This document shows positions 28,801 to 36,857 of a DNA stretch of 64,000 bases, piece by piece. Under the pieces are notes generated by a model. That model did not search any database, had not been told where the DNA came from, and saw only the letters and a list, made by a program, of their open reading frames with translations. The stretch's first letter is position 1. Every line of letters begins with the position of its first letter. The position numbers and the translations under genes were made by a program. This stretch comes from Comamonas testosteroni. GTDB taxonomy: Bacteria; Pseudomonadota; Gammaproteobacteria; Burkholderiales; Burkholderiaceae_C. The stretch lies in contig NZ_CP129672.1 of the NCBI RefSeq assembly GCF_030505195.1, positions 1,984,001-2,048,000 of the forward strand, in the 5' to 3' direction.

Positions 28801-30507
28801 CTCATCACCATTGCATTGCAAGGCAGCAACACACCTATCGGCCAGGCAACTGCCGATGCGACCGGTAAATGGTCCTTCACCTGGACCGAAGCCCTGGCTC
28901 CGGGAGAATATCTGCTGAGCGTGAGTCAAACAGATGTCGCTGGCAATACCTCTATCGCTTCTGCACCCTATAGCGTGGTCGTGCAGCATATTCCTACGCC
29001 CCAAGTCACGCTGATTCAAGACACGGGCGTTGACGGTAGCGACGGCATTACCAGCAGCGCAGCCTTGGCTGCCGCAGGGCAGCTCTCCGGCTTTGTGATG
29101 GAGTACCGCGTCAAGGAAGGTTCCGGCGCATTTGGCGAATGGAGCTCCTCTTATACAGCACCCACTGCGGACGGTTTGTATACCGTGGAAGTACGCCAGC
29201 GCGATGCGGCCGGCCACACCTCAGGCGTCGCCAGCCTGGATATCACGCTTGATGCGCACAATCCAGTCTTCAGCTCCGAGACCGTTGCGGCCGCAATTAA
29301 CGAGAACAGCGGTGCGGGCCAGGTGATCTACACCGCAGCAGCCACTGATGGTCACGCGGTGGCTTACAGCTTGAAGGCAGATGGCGATGCAGCCGCCTTC
29401 AGCATCGATTCAGCGACCGGCCAAGTTACGCTGACAGGTAATCCTGATTTCGAGGCCAAAGCCGGCTACAGCTTCACGGTGGTAGCTACCGATTTGGCAG
29501 GCAACCACAGTCAGCAGTTGGTGACGTTGGCCATTAATAATATGGACGACACGACGCCCACGCTAGTGACTGCCAACCCTGCCGATGACGCCAGCAATGT
29601 GGCGGTGGGTGCCGATATCGTGCTGAGCTTCTCCGAAGCTGTGCTGGCGGGCACAGGCTTCATCCGCATCGTCAATGATGACAATCCGAACCTATCGTTG
29701 ACCATTGATGTGCTCGACAGCAGCCAAGTCAACATCAACGGTGCGACGGTGACTGTTAATCCGAGCAGCGATTTTTTAGCTGGCGGGAACTACCACATTG
29801 AAGTGGACAGCGGCGCGCTCAAGGATGTGGCGGGCAACAGCTATGCGGGCATCAGCGGCGGCACTGCACTGAATTTTGCGGTCACTGCGGGCGAACCCTT
29901 AAGCCGCACGTTGATGGTGTATAGCGAAGGGGTGTATGTGGACCAGGACGGCAATGGAGTGTTCAGCCAGGGCGACATGGCTTTGGTGACCAAAGGTGCC
30001 ATGGGCTGGGAATACACCGAGGCGGCTATAGGTACACCGGGTTTTCATGGAGTAACGGGCAATGCAGTGATCAATGGACTTCAAGATGGCACTGGTCATA
30101 CGATCGATCTGGCTAACGACGCTTGGACAGTGAAGTTCATGAGCGTCGTCGGCCCCAAACTTGACTTGAATGGTTTGGGTGCCAATGACTTCCTGGAAGT
30201 TGTCATGGACGACAGCACTGTCTACAACAACACGGGCATGGGGTTGGACATGGGGGAGCTGAATCAGAGCTACGCTTACTGGCAGCAAACCGACGAAGGC
30301 AACTATTTCAGAGAAGTCACGCACTACTATTACGACGGCAACTCGGGCGGCGCGGATGCAGAACTGCGCGTGGAGGTGGATGCCCAGGGTGTGCATGCTA
30401 TGTACAGCAAACCGGACGATAGCGGTACGCTGGAGCTGGCTGTCGGGATTGGCTCAGGGTTTGATTTCGAGAACCATCTCGCCTTCTGGACGCCCATGCC
30501 TACGTGA
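22837..30507 (+). CDS. Giant cadherin-repeat surface adhesin, probable type I secretion substrate
   Basis: 2556 residues from the first ATG; an ATG at 22903 (MNKTTAKTQYKL) is an equally plausible start and neither has a clear ribosome binding site. There is no Sec signal. Order: an N-terminal BapA-like module ending in a Gly/Ala-rich segment (about 185-210, GWLAGVGAGSAGLLFAGGG); an Ig-like plus helical domain (215-455); one diverged and eight nearly identical 97-residue cadherin-like units (about 457-1329); Ig-like domains; five FG-GAP/VCBS calcium-loop repeats (about 1685-1950, e.g. GDVDGDGDDDLVVG); an Ig-like domain; another cadherin unit; a Big_5/SwmB-like domain (2242-2349); and a unique acidic, aromatic-rich C-terminus of about 200 residues. 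Typical RTX nonapeptides are absent. A type I secretion operon faces it. Confidence 0.88.
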   Translation: MPSSLEMPVKPKEFAAQPNRFSMNKTTAKTQYKLSTRKGELILQAGQAQAHKAVSGESYRVLKRREGDAGDELAGDVVAQRSGTDLQLDYADGTRLTLQDYFTECKPGADCAVTLAGDTPQGWQLTASANDGAGLADGSTVLYAHGAPEALASMVPTHPGLEQPLAGLKGDLVTYVPQDSSSVGWLAGVGAGSAGLLFAGGGGGSAAVATASVHNLVTLSFVGGPALKDNDLSVSVYQADGKTLLGTGKLGADGMVTVDVKDYQGAVIVKLVNGGSASDYLDESTGIGKDLDTTLYSMGVITTPNSTLSLNVNVLTTIAYNKAQEAAGGTPENPSLLTAEQVSRAASAISKVFGVDDMLHTPVIPTNGGQYNPGDGLSPGETYGSLLSAFSGADKNGTGKVQDTLDKVLAGITVSGGMTVISKEAQDLLIEGSKVGQIPGADQNNPTGGVGGIVDTFAPVFSSGASATAAAIEENIGEGQVIYQAVAMDSNSVRYSLAEGGDAAAFSIDAQTGKVTLIANPNYESQSSYSFTVVATDAAGHSSQQNVTLAVNDVDENPPVFSSGATAQAIAENSGAGQVVYTAVATDASEFLYSLSGEDAAAFSINAQTGKVTLLANPDYESQSSYSFTVVATDALGNHSQQNVTLAVNDVDENPPVFSSGTTAQAIAENSGAGQVVYTAVATDASEFLYSLSGEDAAAFSINAQTGKVTLLANPDYESQSSYSFTVVATDALGNHSQQNVTLAVNDVDENPPVFSSGATAQAIAENSGAGQVVYTAVATDASEFLYSLSGEDAAAFSINAQTGKVTLLANPDYESQSSYSFTVVATDALGNHSQQNVTLAVNDVDENPPVFSSGTTAQAIAENSGAGQVVYTAVATDASEFLYSLSGEDAAAFSINAQTGKVTLLANPDYESQSSYSFTVVATDALGNHSQQNVTLAVNDVDENPPVFSSGTTAQAIAENSGAGQVVYTAVATDASEFLYSLSGEDAAAFSINAQTGKVTLLANPDYESQSSYSFTVVATDALGNHSQQNVTLAVNDVDENPPVFSSGATAQAIAENSGAGQVVYTAVATDASEFLYSLSGEDAAAFSINAQTGKVTLLANPDYESQSSYSFTVVATDALGNHSQQNVTLAVNDVDENPPVFSSGATAQAIAENSGAGQVVYTAVATDASEFLYSLSGEDAAAFSINAQTGKVTLLANPDYESQSSYSFTVVATDALGNHSQQNVTLAVNDVDENPPVFSSGATAQAIAENSGAGQVVYTAVATDASEFLYSLSGEDAAAFSINAQTGKVTLLANPDYESQSSYSFTVVATDALGNHRQQNVTLAISDVEEIPPTVSSVSIGATGGQNNTLNAGDIVNVTVTMSEDTLVETNNGVPRIALNLGGNTVYADYVSGGGTSSLVFQYVVQAGDVDADGIAIPADALQLNGGVLKDAAGNHALLNHPPLEDESAYRVDTEAPSAPALSLVNDTGRADGVTSNATLSTSGTEAGALVEYRIKAGSGDFGGWSANYVAPTVDGLYTVEVRQVDAAGNASESGRLEFALDTTAPAAPSLQLLASSDSGRFDSDGITNVSVPTLRVSLAGSGATAAVAGDVIKVFLGGSNQVGTATLTADDISAGYVEIATSSLGADGVKSLTATLTDGAGHTSAASAALSLTLDSIAKQLVGEGQFNQQTGVTNPFAGVSAGQWAFPALGDLNGDGRLDLVVGMDGSSNRVRTYFQQENGSFVLASGANDPMGGAILPAPVYDSFPALLDVNGDGLLDMLVGVGGGAVKYFKNTGTASQPQFTEQTGNNNPFASIVRQSYSFLAAGDVDGDGDDDLVVGQFGQSGGAIQLWRNDGSGIFTQISGASNPFNSLEGTSSSPHYYIPYLGDFNGDGKLDFAVYGKEGKIWLYQGNGQGQFVQEVAGNPFKNLTFNIPFAAAGDIDGDGDADFLIGDSGGTIRYFRNDVTFALRLADDQINTGKGTSSVSTYVSQDLKLSGSGAEANALITIALQGSNTPIGQATADATGKWSFTWTEALAPGEYLLSVSQTDVAGNTSIASAPYSVVVQHIPTPQVTLIQDTGVDGSDGITSSAALAAAGQLSGFVMEYRVKEGSGAFGEWSSSYTAPTADGLYTVEVRQRDAAGHTSGVASLDITLDAHNPVFSSETVAAAINENSGAGQVIYTAAATDGHAVAYSLKADGDAAAFSIDSATGQVTLTGNPDFEAKAGYSFTVVATDLAGNHSQQLVTLAINNMDDTTPTLVTANPADDASNVAVGADIVLSFSEAVLAGTGFIRIVNDDNPNLSLTIDVLDSSQVNINGATVTVNPSSDFLAGGNYHIEVDSGALKDVAGNSYAGISGGTALNFAVTAGEPLSRTLMVYSEGVYVDQDGNGVFSQGDMALVTKGAMGWEYTEAAIGTPGFHGVTGNAVINGLQDGTGHTIDLANDAWTVKFMSVVGPKLDLNGLGANDFLEVVMDDSTVYNNTGMGLDMGELNQSYAYWQQTDEGNYFREVTHYYYDGNSGGADAELRVEVDAQGVHAMYSKPDDSGTLELAVGIGSGFDFENHLAFWTPMPT
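24494..26821 (+). repeat. Eight tandem 291-bp cadherin repeats, near-identical
   Basis: Units start at 24494, 24785, 25076, 25367, 25658, 25949, 26240 and 26531. They differ almost only at three sites: GCC/ACC (Ala/Thr), ACG/ACA (silent) and AGC/AGT (silent); the last unit also has Arg for Ser near its end. A diverged unit precedes the array (about 24203-24493). The variants are shuffled between units, which points to recombination within the array. Confidence 0.95.
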
Positions 30508-30547
30508 TTTTTAGGTCTTCGAGTGACGGCATTTCGTCGTCGCTTTA

Positions 30548-30590
30548 ATAGCGTCCAACGCTTTGTTGAAAAGCGTTGGACGCTATTTTT
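30548..30590 (+). terminator. Strong terminator of the adhesin gene
   Basis: A perfect 17-bp stem (ATAGCGTCC-AACGCTTT and its complement) with a 5-base loop and a following T run, 41 bp after the adhesin stop. Confidence 0.92.
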
Positions 30591-31056
30591 ATACATACCT
30601 CAATACCGGCGGGACTCGCTTCATGTTCTGCCCTGTTCGGCATAGCGCGTATCAAAGTCAGCTTTCGATGAGCTTGACTGGGAGAAGATCCAAAGAGTTG
30701 GGGGAGCAATCTGCACTTCTTGGCCACTGGGGTTTGAGCTTGCCAGACTGCAAGAGTCCAAAGGGCCGGTACGAAGGCACAGCCTTGCCTGAAGTTCAAG
30801 TGCGCCGGAATGAAAAAGGCAGGAGACCCCCCCTGCCTGATAGTACAGTCCTACGGGTTCATGGCATCTAGTGCCACTCGCCGCAGGTTGATGCGTCATC
30901 GAGGCCTGTTGTACTTTGCGTTAGCTTTTGAGGGTACGCACCATGTTTTCTGCATCCCGCATGATCTGCCGGCGATAGAGCTTGGCGCACTGCCTTGATT
31001 GGCACAAGGAAAAGCGTTGCTATGAATATAGGCAACGCGTCCGTGTGTGTTGTAAT
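30591..31056. other. Gap between convergent adhesin and secretion genes; no supportable gene
   Basis: About 460 bases. Several frames of 60-100 codons occur on both strands but none has a start signal or recognisable motif, and one runs through the adhesin terminator. A short minus-strand stretch ending at about 30924 reads CAKLYRRQIMRDAENMVRTL plus KS and a stop, with a stop codon just upstream and no ATG at its head; it could be the tail of a lost gene. Confidence 0.4.
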
Positions 31057-32283
31057 TCAACGCTCCTTGAAGGACTCGCTGATCGTCTTGTTCAGCGGCT
31101 TGAGCAGATAGTTCATCAGCGTGCGCTCTCCGGTGCGTATGTCCAACTGCGCGGTCATGCCGGGCAAAATTTCCAGCGTGCGTCCGGTGCTGCTGACCAC
31201 GGGCTGACCCGGCTTGGGCATCTGAGGCCGCACGTGAACGCGATAATAAATTTCTTCGCCGCGCGGCGTATTTTCCTTGAGCGTGTCGGCACTGACATAG
31301 GTCACCTCGCCCTGCACGGAACCATAGATGGTGTAGTCGAATGGATCCAGGCGCACCGTGGCTGGTAGACCTACGCGCACGCGCGCAATGTCGGCGGGCA
31401 GTACCTTGGCTTCAAGAATGAGTGCATCGTCCTGGGGCACGATCTGCATGATTTCCTCACCCGCCCGCAACACGCCGCCCAGTGTGGTGACGCGCACATT
31501 CTTGACAATGCCGGAGCCGGCTGCGGTGAAGATGCTGTCATGCACTTCCTGACGGCGGCGGGTTCTCAACTGGCTGACCTGGCTGAGTTCGTCCTCGGCC
31601 TTGCTCAGGTCGGCGCGGGCATCCTCCAAAAATTTGTTGCGCCGACCAATAAGTCTGGCCTCGGCATCGTTTACGCCGCGCTGTGCGCGTAGCGCTTCGG
31701 CAGTACTAACGTCACCGGAGCGCTGCAGCCCTTCCACCAGCACCAGCTCCTTGCGAGCCAGGTCCACGGCGGTTTGCAGGGTGCGCAGATCTTCCTGCAG
31801 GCCTTGGCGACGCTGCACGAATAAGGCGCGCTCGATGGCGGCCTGCTCGCGCAGGCCAGCGCTGACCTGGCCAGGGAATTGTGGTGCGGCCAGGCCCATG
31901 GCTTCTGCGCGCAGTCTGGCGATTCTGGCTTGCAGGCCGGCAATGCGGGCATCGACTTCGCCTGCGGCCGCTTCCAGCCGCGTGGGGTCCAGCCTAGCCA
32001 AAAGCTGGCCGGCACGCACCTGATCTCCTTCTCTAACATTCAGTTCGGACAATACGCCTCCATCCACGGACTGAATGATTTGCACCCGGCTGCTGGCAAT
32101 GACCTCGCCGCGCGCCTTGGCAACTTCGTCGATCTGGAAAAACATGGCCCACAGCACAAAGCCGACCAAAGCAAGCGCAATGCCCCAGATCAGACCGGCA
32201 GCTGCGCGGCTTTGGTGGTAGTTTTTGAGGCGCTGCACGCGGGCGGAGTCAGCGCTCTCTTCTTCAAACAGGTCTATGGGCAT
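31057..32283 (-). CDS. Type I secretion membrane fusion protein (HlyD/LapC family)
   Basis: 408 residues: a short cytosolic N-terminus, one membrane anchor (AGLIWGIALALVGFVLWAMFF), a biotinyl-lipoyl half-motif (QIIQSVDGGVLSELNVREGDQV), a long periplasmic coiled coil (about 110-260), and the HlyD C-terminal beta-barrel (DALILEAKVLPADIARVRVG, and the GMTAQLDIRTGERTLMNYLL end). It bridges the ABC transporter and the TolC-like channel. It starts 3 bp after the end of the ABC gene, so the three secretion genes form one operon in the order tolC-like, ABC, hlyD-like. Confidence 0.93.
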   Translation of the reverse strand: MPIDLFEEESADSARVQRLKNYHQSRAAAGLIWGIALALVGFVLWAMFFQIDEVAKARGEVIASSRVQIIQSVDGGVLSELNVREGDQVRAGQLLARLDPTRLEAAAGEVDARIAGLQARIARLRAEAMGLAAPQFPGQVSAGLREQAAIERALFVQRRQGLQEDLRTLQTAVDLARKELVLVEGLQRSGDVSTAEALRAQRGVNDAEARLIGRRNKFLEDARADLSKAEDELSQVSQLRTRRRQEVHDSIFTAAGSGIVKNVRVTTLGGVLRAGEEIMQIVPQDDALILEAKVLPADIARVRVGLPATVRLDPFDYTIYGSVQGEVTYVSADTLKENTPRGEEIYYRVHVRPQMPKPGQPVVSSTGRTLEILPGMTAQLDIRTGERTLMNYLLKPLNKTISESFKER

Positions 32284-32286
32284 GCA

Positions 32287-34542
32287 TTACTCCTTCGTCT
32301 GTGCCGCCATGCCGCCAAGCGTTGCAGCCGGAGTGCTGGTGGGGGTGGCATGCGCCGCAGTCTGAGGCTGCACACGTACTTGCCGCAACTGCATCGCTGA
32401 GGGCTGCTGAGGCGCTGCAGCGTCGGGCATAGTGACCGGGGCACCACCAGCACGAGCCATCAAGCCGGGCATGACTTGGTCAGGCCGACCATCACGACTG
32501 ACTTGACCCTGCTGCAGCACGATGACGCGGGTGGCCAGCGCCATGGCGGCCATGGGCCGATGTGTGGACACAATAAGAATGTCCTCTGGGCGCAGCAACT
32601 GCTGCAACTGCTGCCAGACACGAGCCTCGGCATCGCCGTCCAGGGAGGCAGTGGGTTCATCGAGCAGCCAGATGCGGGGACGAGCCATCAGCACGCGAGC
32701 CAGGCCCACGAGCTGCCGTTGGCCGCCGGACAAGCCTTCGCCGCCTTCGCTGATTTCCATATCCATGCCTTGCGGGCTACCGGCCGCGACCTGGTCCAAG
32801 CCAAGTGCGCGCACAGTTTCAAGCATGGCGGAATCACTGACGGCACCAGACAGTGATAGATTGCTGCGCAGCGTACCCTTGAACAATTGCACGTTCTGAG
32901 GCAGGTAGCCGACCTGGGTGCTGACGAGCTGAGGGTCTATCTCCCACAAGTCAGCATCGCCCAAGCGTACGCGGCCTTCGCTGGGGCGATATAGGCCGGC
33001 CAAAACCTTGAGTAAAGTGGATTTACCACCGCCCACGGGGCCGAGCAGCAGCACGCGCTCACCGGACTTGAATTCGAGACGTGGCAGATTCAGCAGTTGA
33101 AGCGGGGAGTTGGGAAAGGCAAAGCGCAGTTGCTCGACGGCCAATCTCTCGGGCTGGCGCTCGGGCAGAAGCAAGGTCTGGTGAGGGCGGCGCTCGGGGT
33201 TGAGTTTCAACAGGCCATTCACCATTTGCAGCGATTCGCTGACCTGCTGCCATTGCACCAGATATTGCACCCCCTGGGCGATGGGTGCGATGACTCGCCC
33301 GCCTAGGATACTGCAGGCGATCATGCCGCCCATAGTCAGATGTCCGGCTTCGACCTGCCAGACGCCAACGACGATAGCGGCAACATAGGCCAGCGTGGAT
33401 AGACTGGCTGTAGTGGTGGCACTGAAATGAGCCAGGGATTTGTGCTGGATGCTATAGCCAGCAATCGACTGGCTCAGCTTCTGCCAGTCCTGGGCAAAGC
33501 GCCAGCCAGCATGACTGGCACGTATGCTTTCCGCACCCCGAATGCTATCCACCAGCAGGCCCTGGCGCTCGTTGCTGCGCATCATCTGCTGGCGGGTCAG
33601 CCGACGCAGGCGCAACCGGGTGTACAGACCTATCAGCAGCGCCACGGGCAATATACCGGCATAGACCCAGCCGATATGCCCGCCAATCAGTGCGATGAGG
33701 CCGATGAAGAGCAGCGCAAATGGCAGATCTACCAGCGCGAAGATGATGCTGGATGAGAAAAACTGCCGTACCGAGTCCAGCGCTCCGACCTGCGCTGCAA
33801 GTGTGCCGAGGCTTCGCGGCTGTTGATCAAGCTGTAAGCGCAGCAGATGTTCATAGACCCGCTGGGACAGGCGCTGATCCATGCCACAGCTCACACTGTC
33901 CAGGATATGGGCGCGCAACGTCTTGAGCAGCCAGTCCAAACCTATCATCAGCAACATGCCGACAGTCAGGGTGGCCAAGGTCGCGTAGGCCATTGTGGGA
34001 ACGACGCGGTCATAGACCTGCATGGCGAAGATAGAGGTCGGGATCGCTAACAGGTTCACCAGCAGAGTGGCGACCACCACACGTGGAATCCAGCCCCGGC
34101 TGCGCAGCAATTCGTGCCAGACCATATGCAGTGCCGGGTTGCTTGGGTCTTCTTCTGCGTCGTCTCTACTGTGCCTAGCCGGGGCACGTAGCCACAGCAC
34201 CTCGGCTTCATGCAAGGCATCTTCAGTGCACTCACACTGTGCGGCGCCCTCACGACTCAGGCTGATCCGTCCGGGAGCCGTGCGCTCGGCAAGCCACCAT
34301 TCCTCTTTAAACCAGAGCAATGCTGGTAGCCGGCGTGGATCCAGACGGCGCCAAGGCAGTATGGCTGCCTGGATATCCTTCAGGCCGGCCTCCACCAGCA
34401 ACTGCCTGAGTTGCTCCAGTGGGTGTACCTGTGTCCGGGTTTTCGATGCGTGGCCGTAGGCCTGGGCCAGTTCTGAGGCGTTGGCACTGATACGCAATTT
34501 GCCCAGCAGGGCCTGCAGTTCGGGCAGGGATACGGGTTTCAT
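32287..34542 (-). CDS. Type I secretion ABC transporter (LapB/HlyB family)
   Basis: 751 residues. Residues 1-130 are a degenerate C39-like domain without a catalytic Cys at the usual place, as in LapB/HlyB exporters of large adhesins. Six membrane segments span about 150-430. The nucleotide-binding domain (about 465-700) has Walker A GPVGGGKST, signature LSGGQRQLVGLARVL and Walker B IWLLDEPTASLD. A Pro/Ala/Gln-rich tail of about 50 residues follows. ATP hydrolysis drives one-step export of the adhesin across both membranes. It lies between the outer-membrane channel and HlyD-like genes with gaps of 6 and 3 bp. Confidence 0.94.
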   Translation of the reverse strand: MKPVSLPELQALLGKLRISANASELAQAYGHASKTRTQVHPLEQLRQLLVEAGLKDIQAAILPWRRLDPRRLPALLWFKEEWWLAERTAPGRISLSREGAAQCECTEDALHEAEVLWLRAPARHSRDDAEEDPSNPALHMVWHELLRSRGWIPRVVVATLLVNLLAIPTSIFAMQVYDRVVPTMAYATLATLTVGMLLMIGLDWLLKTLRAHILDSVSCGMDQRLSQRVYEHLLRLQLDQQPRSLGTLAAQVGALDSVRQFFSSSIIFALVDLPFALLFIGLIALIGGHIGWVYAGILPVALLIGLYTRLRLRRLTRQQMMRSNERQGLLVDSIRGAESIRASHAGWRFAQDWQKLSQSIAGYSIQHKSLAHFSATTTASLSTLAYVAAIVVGVWQVEAGHLTMGGMIACSILGGRVIAPIAQGVQYLVQWQQVSESLQMVNGLLKLNPERRPHQTLLLPERQPERLAVEQLRFAFPNSPLQLLNLPRLEFKSGERVLLLGPVGGGKSTLLKVLAGLYRPSEGRVRLGDADLWEIDPQLVSTQVGYLPQNVQLFKGTLRSNLSLSGAVSDSAMLETVRALGLDQVAAGSPQGMDMEISEGGEGLSGGQRQLVGLARVLMARPRIWLLDEPTASLDGDAEARVWQQLQQLLRPEDILIVSTHRPMAAMALATRVIVLQQGQVSRDGRPDQVMPGLMARAGGAPVTMPDAAAPQQPSAMQLRQVRVQPQTAAHATPTSTPAATLGGMAAQTKE

Positions 34543-34548
34543 GGGAAC

Positions 34549-35829
34549 TTATCGAGGTTGCGAGAACATGGCAGGCATGGCACCTGGGGGGTCCAGCCGC
34601 CCCATGCGAGCAGACAGGCGCAAGCTGTTGACGCGCCAGCTGGCTTGCACCTGGGCTTGCTGCATTTGCTGATCTGCCAGCTCACGTACGGCGTTGAGCA
34701 CGTCGAGCCAACTTTTGTAGCCGGATTCGTATTGGCGGCGAAACGATGCCAGGGTGCTCTCCAGCGTCATCACCGATTCGGCATAACCAGCCAGCAAGGT
34801 CTGGTCGGAGGCACGACGGTCCAGTAACTGGAGCAGCTGGATCTGCTGTTCGTGGCGCTGCTGGGCCAAGTCCTGGCGTGCGGCTTCGACGCGTTCCAAT
34901 GCAGCTCGCTGTTGCGCCTGATTGGCCAACCCCATACCTTCCAAGCTGGCTTGCATGACGATATTGAGCGTCGTACTGCTGGTTTGATTGGGCAGCCTTG
35001 CAACCTGGTTGCGCCCGGCCTCCAGAAGCACCGTGGGCATGTTGGCGGTACGTGCGCGCTGCACATCGGCCTCGGCCAGAGTCACCATGGATTCGCGCAG
35101 GCGCACAGGTGCACTTTGCCCCAATACCTGCTCGTTGATCACTGGTTCGCCAGGAAGATCAAGCATGAAGGAAGGCGCTGGCAGATCGCTGGCCACCGTC
35201 AATTGAGTTAGAGCCAATAACGCAGCCTCGGCATTGCGCAGATCGGCTCCAGCGGTTTCGCGCTGGGCACGGGCTTGTAGCAGCCGGGTCTGAGCCATGC
35301 TGACATCCACTGCAGAGGCCAGACCACCGGTAGCACGGCGCTGGATTTGCTGCTGCAACTCCTGATGACGAAGCACGCTTTGCTCCGCAACTGCAAGACG
35401 CTCACGCGCGCCTTGCACGTTGGAGTAGCTAACGGCGGTTTCCTCCAGCAGCTGCCGCATGGTGAACCAGACTTCGGCCTGCTGCACCTGAACATCCTGG
35501 TCGGCATAGGCGATTGCGTTGTCGATACGACCGAATGCCCACAGGGGCTGTCTAGCGTTAATCGTGGCGGTACTAGCGCCGCTGTAGCCTGAACTCTGAC
35601 CGGTGCCGATCGAGGTACTGAGCGTGGGGTAGCGTGCGGCACGCGCGCCATCGGCAGCGGATTCCTTGGCTCTAACCTGGGCTTGCTTTCCAGCCAGAGC
35701 GGGGTGGTTTTGCAGCATGCTGCGCAGAGCCGCCGGCAGACCGGAGGGTAAATCGGTTATGGCTTGAGCAGATGCTGAAAAGGCTAGGCAGCAAGCCATG
35801 CCTGCGGTCAGAAGAAGGGTGCGATGCAT
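34549..35829 (-). CDS. TolC-family outer membrane channel of the type I system (LapE/AggA-like)
   Basis: 426 residues with a signal peptide (MHRTLLLTAGMACCLAFSAS, cleavage near AQA). Two OEP repeats follow with long Ala/Gln-rich helices (for example LLEETAVSYSNVQGARERLAVAE and VEAARQDLAQQRHEQQIQLLQLL) and the conserved YESGYKSWLDVLNAVREL segment near the C-terminus. First gene of the secretion operon, so the operon promoter should lie in the 222-bp gap before the response-regulator gene; no consensus promoter stood out to me there. Confidence 0.93.
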   Translation of the reverse strand: MHRTLLLTAGMACCLAFSASAQAITDLPSGLPAALRSMLQNHPALAGKQAQVRAKESAADGARAARYPTLSTSIGTGQSSGYSGASTATINARQPLWAFGRIDNAIAYADQDVQVQQAEVWFTMRQLLEETAVSYSNVQGARERLAVAEQSVLRHQELQQQIQRRATGGLASAVDVSMAQTRLLQARAQRETAGADLRNAEAALLALTQLTVASDLPAPSFMLDLPGEPVINEQVLGQSAPVRLRESMVTLAEADVQRARTANMPTVLLEAGRNQVARLPNQTSSTTLNIVMQASLEGMGLANQAQQRAALERVEAARQDLAQQRHEQQIQLLQLLDRRASDQTLLAGYAESVMTLESTLASFRRQYESGYKSWLDVLNAVRELADQQMQQAQVQASWRVNSLRLSARMGRLDPPGAMPAMFSQPR

Positions 35830-36051
35830 GATGGGGCAATGGCCGACCTGTAGTTAAGGACGACACAGTCTGACAAAGCGCTCGGCAGCTCGCGATCGTG
35901 GAGCCATTGATGAAATTGGCTCAAGATGGCGCCTTGGCTGCCCGGCAGCTGGTTATAAGCGCATTAAAGGTAGCCAATCTGAGGGATTCTGAGCAGAAGT
36001 GGCTTAACTGCAGGTTGCGGATAAAGTTTCTGCGTGAGTGCTGGGCGGCGT

Positions 36052-36741
36052 TCAGATGCTGACGAGCGCGTTCGCATGGAAGCGATAGCCCACATTGCGC
36101 GCCGTGATGATCGGCAATGTCAGTCCGCTGCATTCGTCGACCTTGCGACGAAGGCGGCGCATCTGGGTATCCAATCGCCGCTGGTCATAGCTGAGGTAGT
36201 CCTCGTCCAGAGCTTGAATGATCTGTCTTCGGCTAACGATATGGCCTGCATGGCGCATCAGCTCTTGTAATACGATCAAGTCCTGCTCGGAAAGAGCGAT
36301 GGTTGGTCCGCTTGGTGGGTGCAGGCTGCGGGGTCCCGGTTTCAGCACCCAGGTGTCTGCCTTTTTGGTGCTGGGTGCGTTCAGCCGTCTGGACAGTGCC
36401 GCCAGGGTTGCGGCCAGCTCGTCCAGATCTGAGGTTTTGGAAAGGTAGTGGTCCGCTCCGGCATCCAGGCCGCTGACGCGGTCGCGTGCACTACCACGCG
36501 CTGTGAACACCACAATGCCTAGATTTTCGCCGCGTGTACGCAGTTCCTGGATCACAGCTAAGCCATCGCCGTCGGGCAGCCCAAGGTCGAGCAGTGCTAG
36601 GCCGTGGCGATTCGGATCAAAGCGCCTACGAAAGCCAGCCAACGAGGACTCTGCGTCGACGCGATAGCCGCAGTCACTGAGAAAGTCGCACAGTTCGTCA
36701 CGCAGCACCGCTTCGTCTTCGAGCAAGATCACATCAAACAT
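36052..36741 (-). CDS. OmpR/PhoB-type response regulator
   Basis: 229 residues from MFDVILLEDEAVLRDEL. Receiver domain 1-120 with acidic pair E8/D9, phosphoacceptor D52 (LALLDLGLPDGDG), the Thr in VVFTARG and the Lys in YLSKTSDLDEL. The C-terminal winged helix includes LSEQDLIVLQELMRHAGHIVSRRQII and RLDTQMRRLRRKVDE, ending ITARNVGYRFHA. It is divergent from the histidine kinase gene and lies next to the adhesin secretion operon, which is its most likely target. Confidence 0.92.
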   Translation of the reverse strand: MFDVILLEDEAVLRDELCDFLSDCGYRVDAESSLAGFRRRFDPNRHGLALLDLGLPDGDGLAVIQELRTRGENLGIVVFTARGSARDRVSGLDAGADHYLSKTSDLDELAATLAALSRRLNAPSTKKADTWVLKPGPRSLHPPSGPTIALSEQDLIVLQELMRHAGHIVSRRQIIQALDEDYLSYDQRRLDTQMRRLRRKVDECSGLTLPIITARNVGYRFHANALVSI

Positions 36742-36857
36742 GAGTGTAGGGTAGGTCGCAGGGAGTGCGCCAATCTGAGCATTGGTCGGTATTGTGCTAC
36801 AGGCAGCAGCTCCCGCAGTCCGGGCACACATCGTTCGTACACCGATAATCTGCGCCG

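Noticed and set aside
30563..30871. 102-codon plus-strand frame after the adhesin
   Set aside because: Begins inside the adhesin terminator and has no ribosome binding site or recognisable motif.
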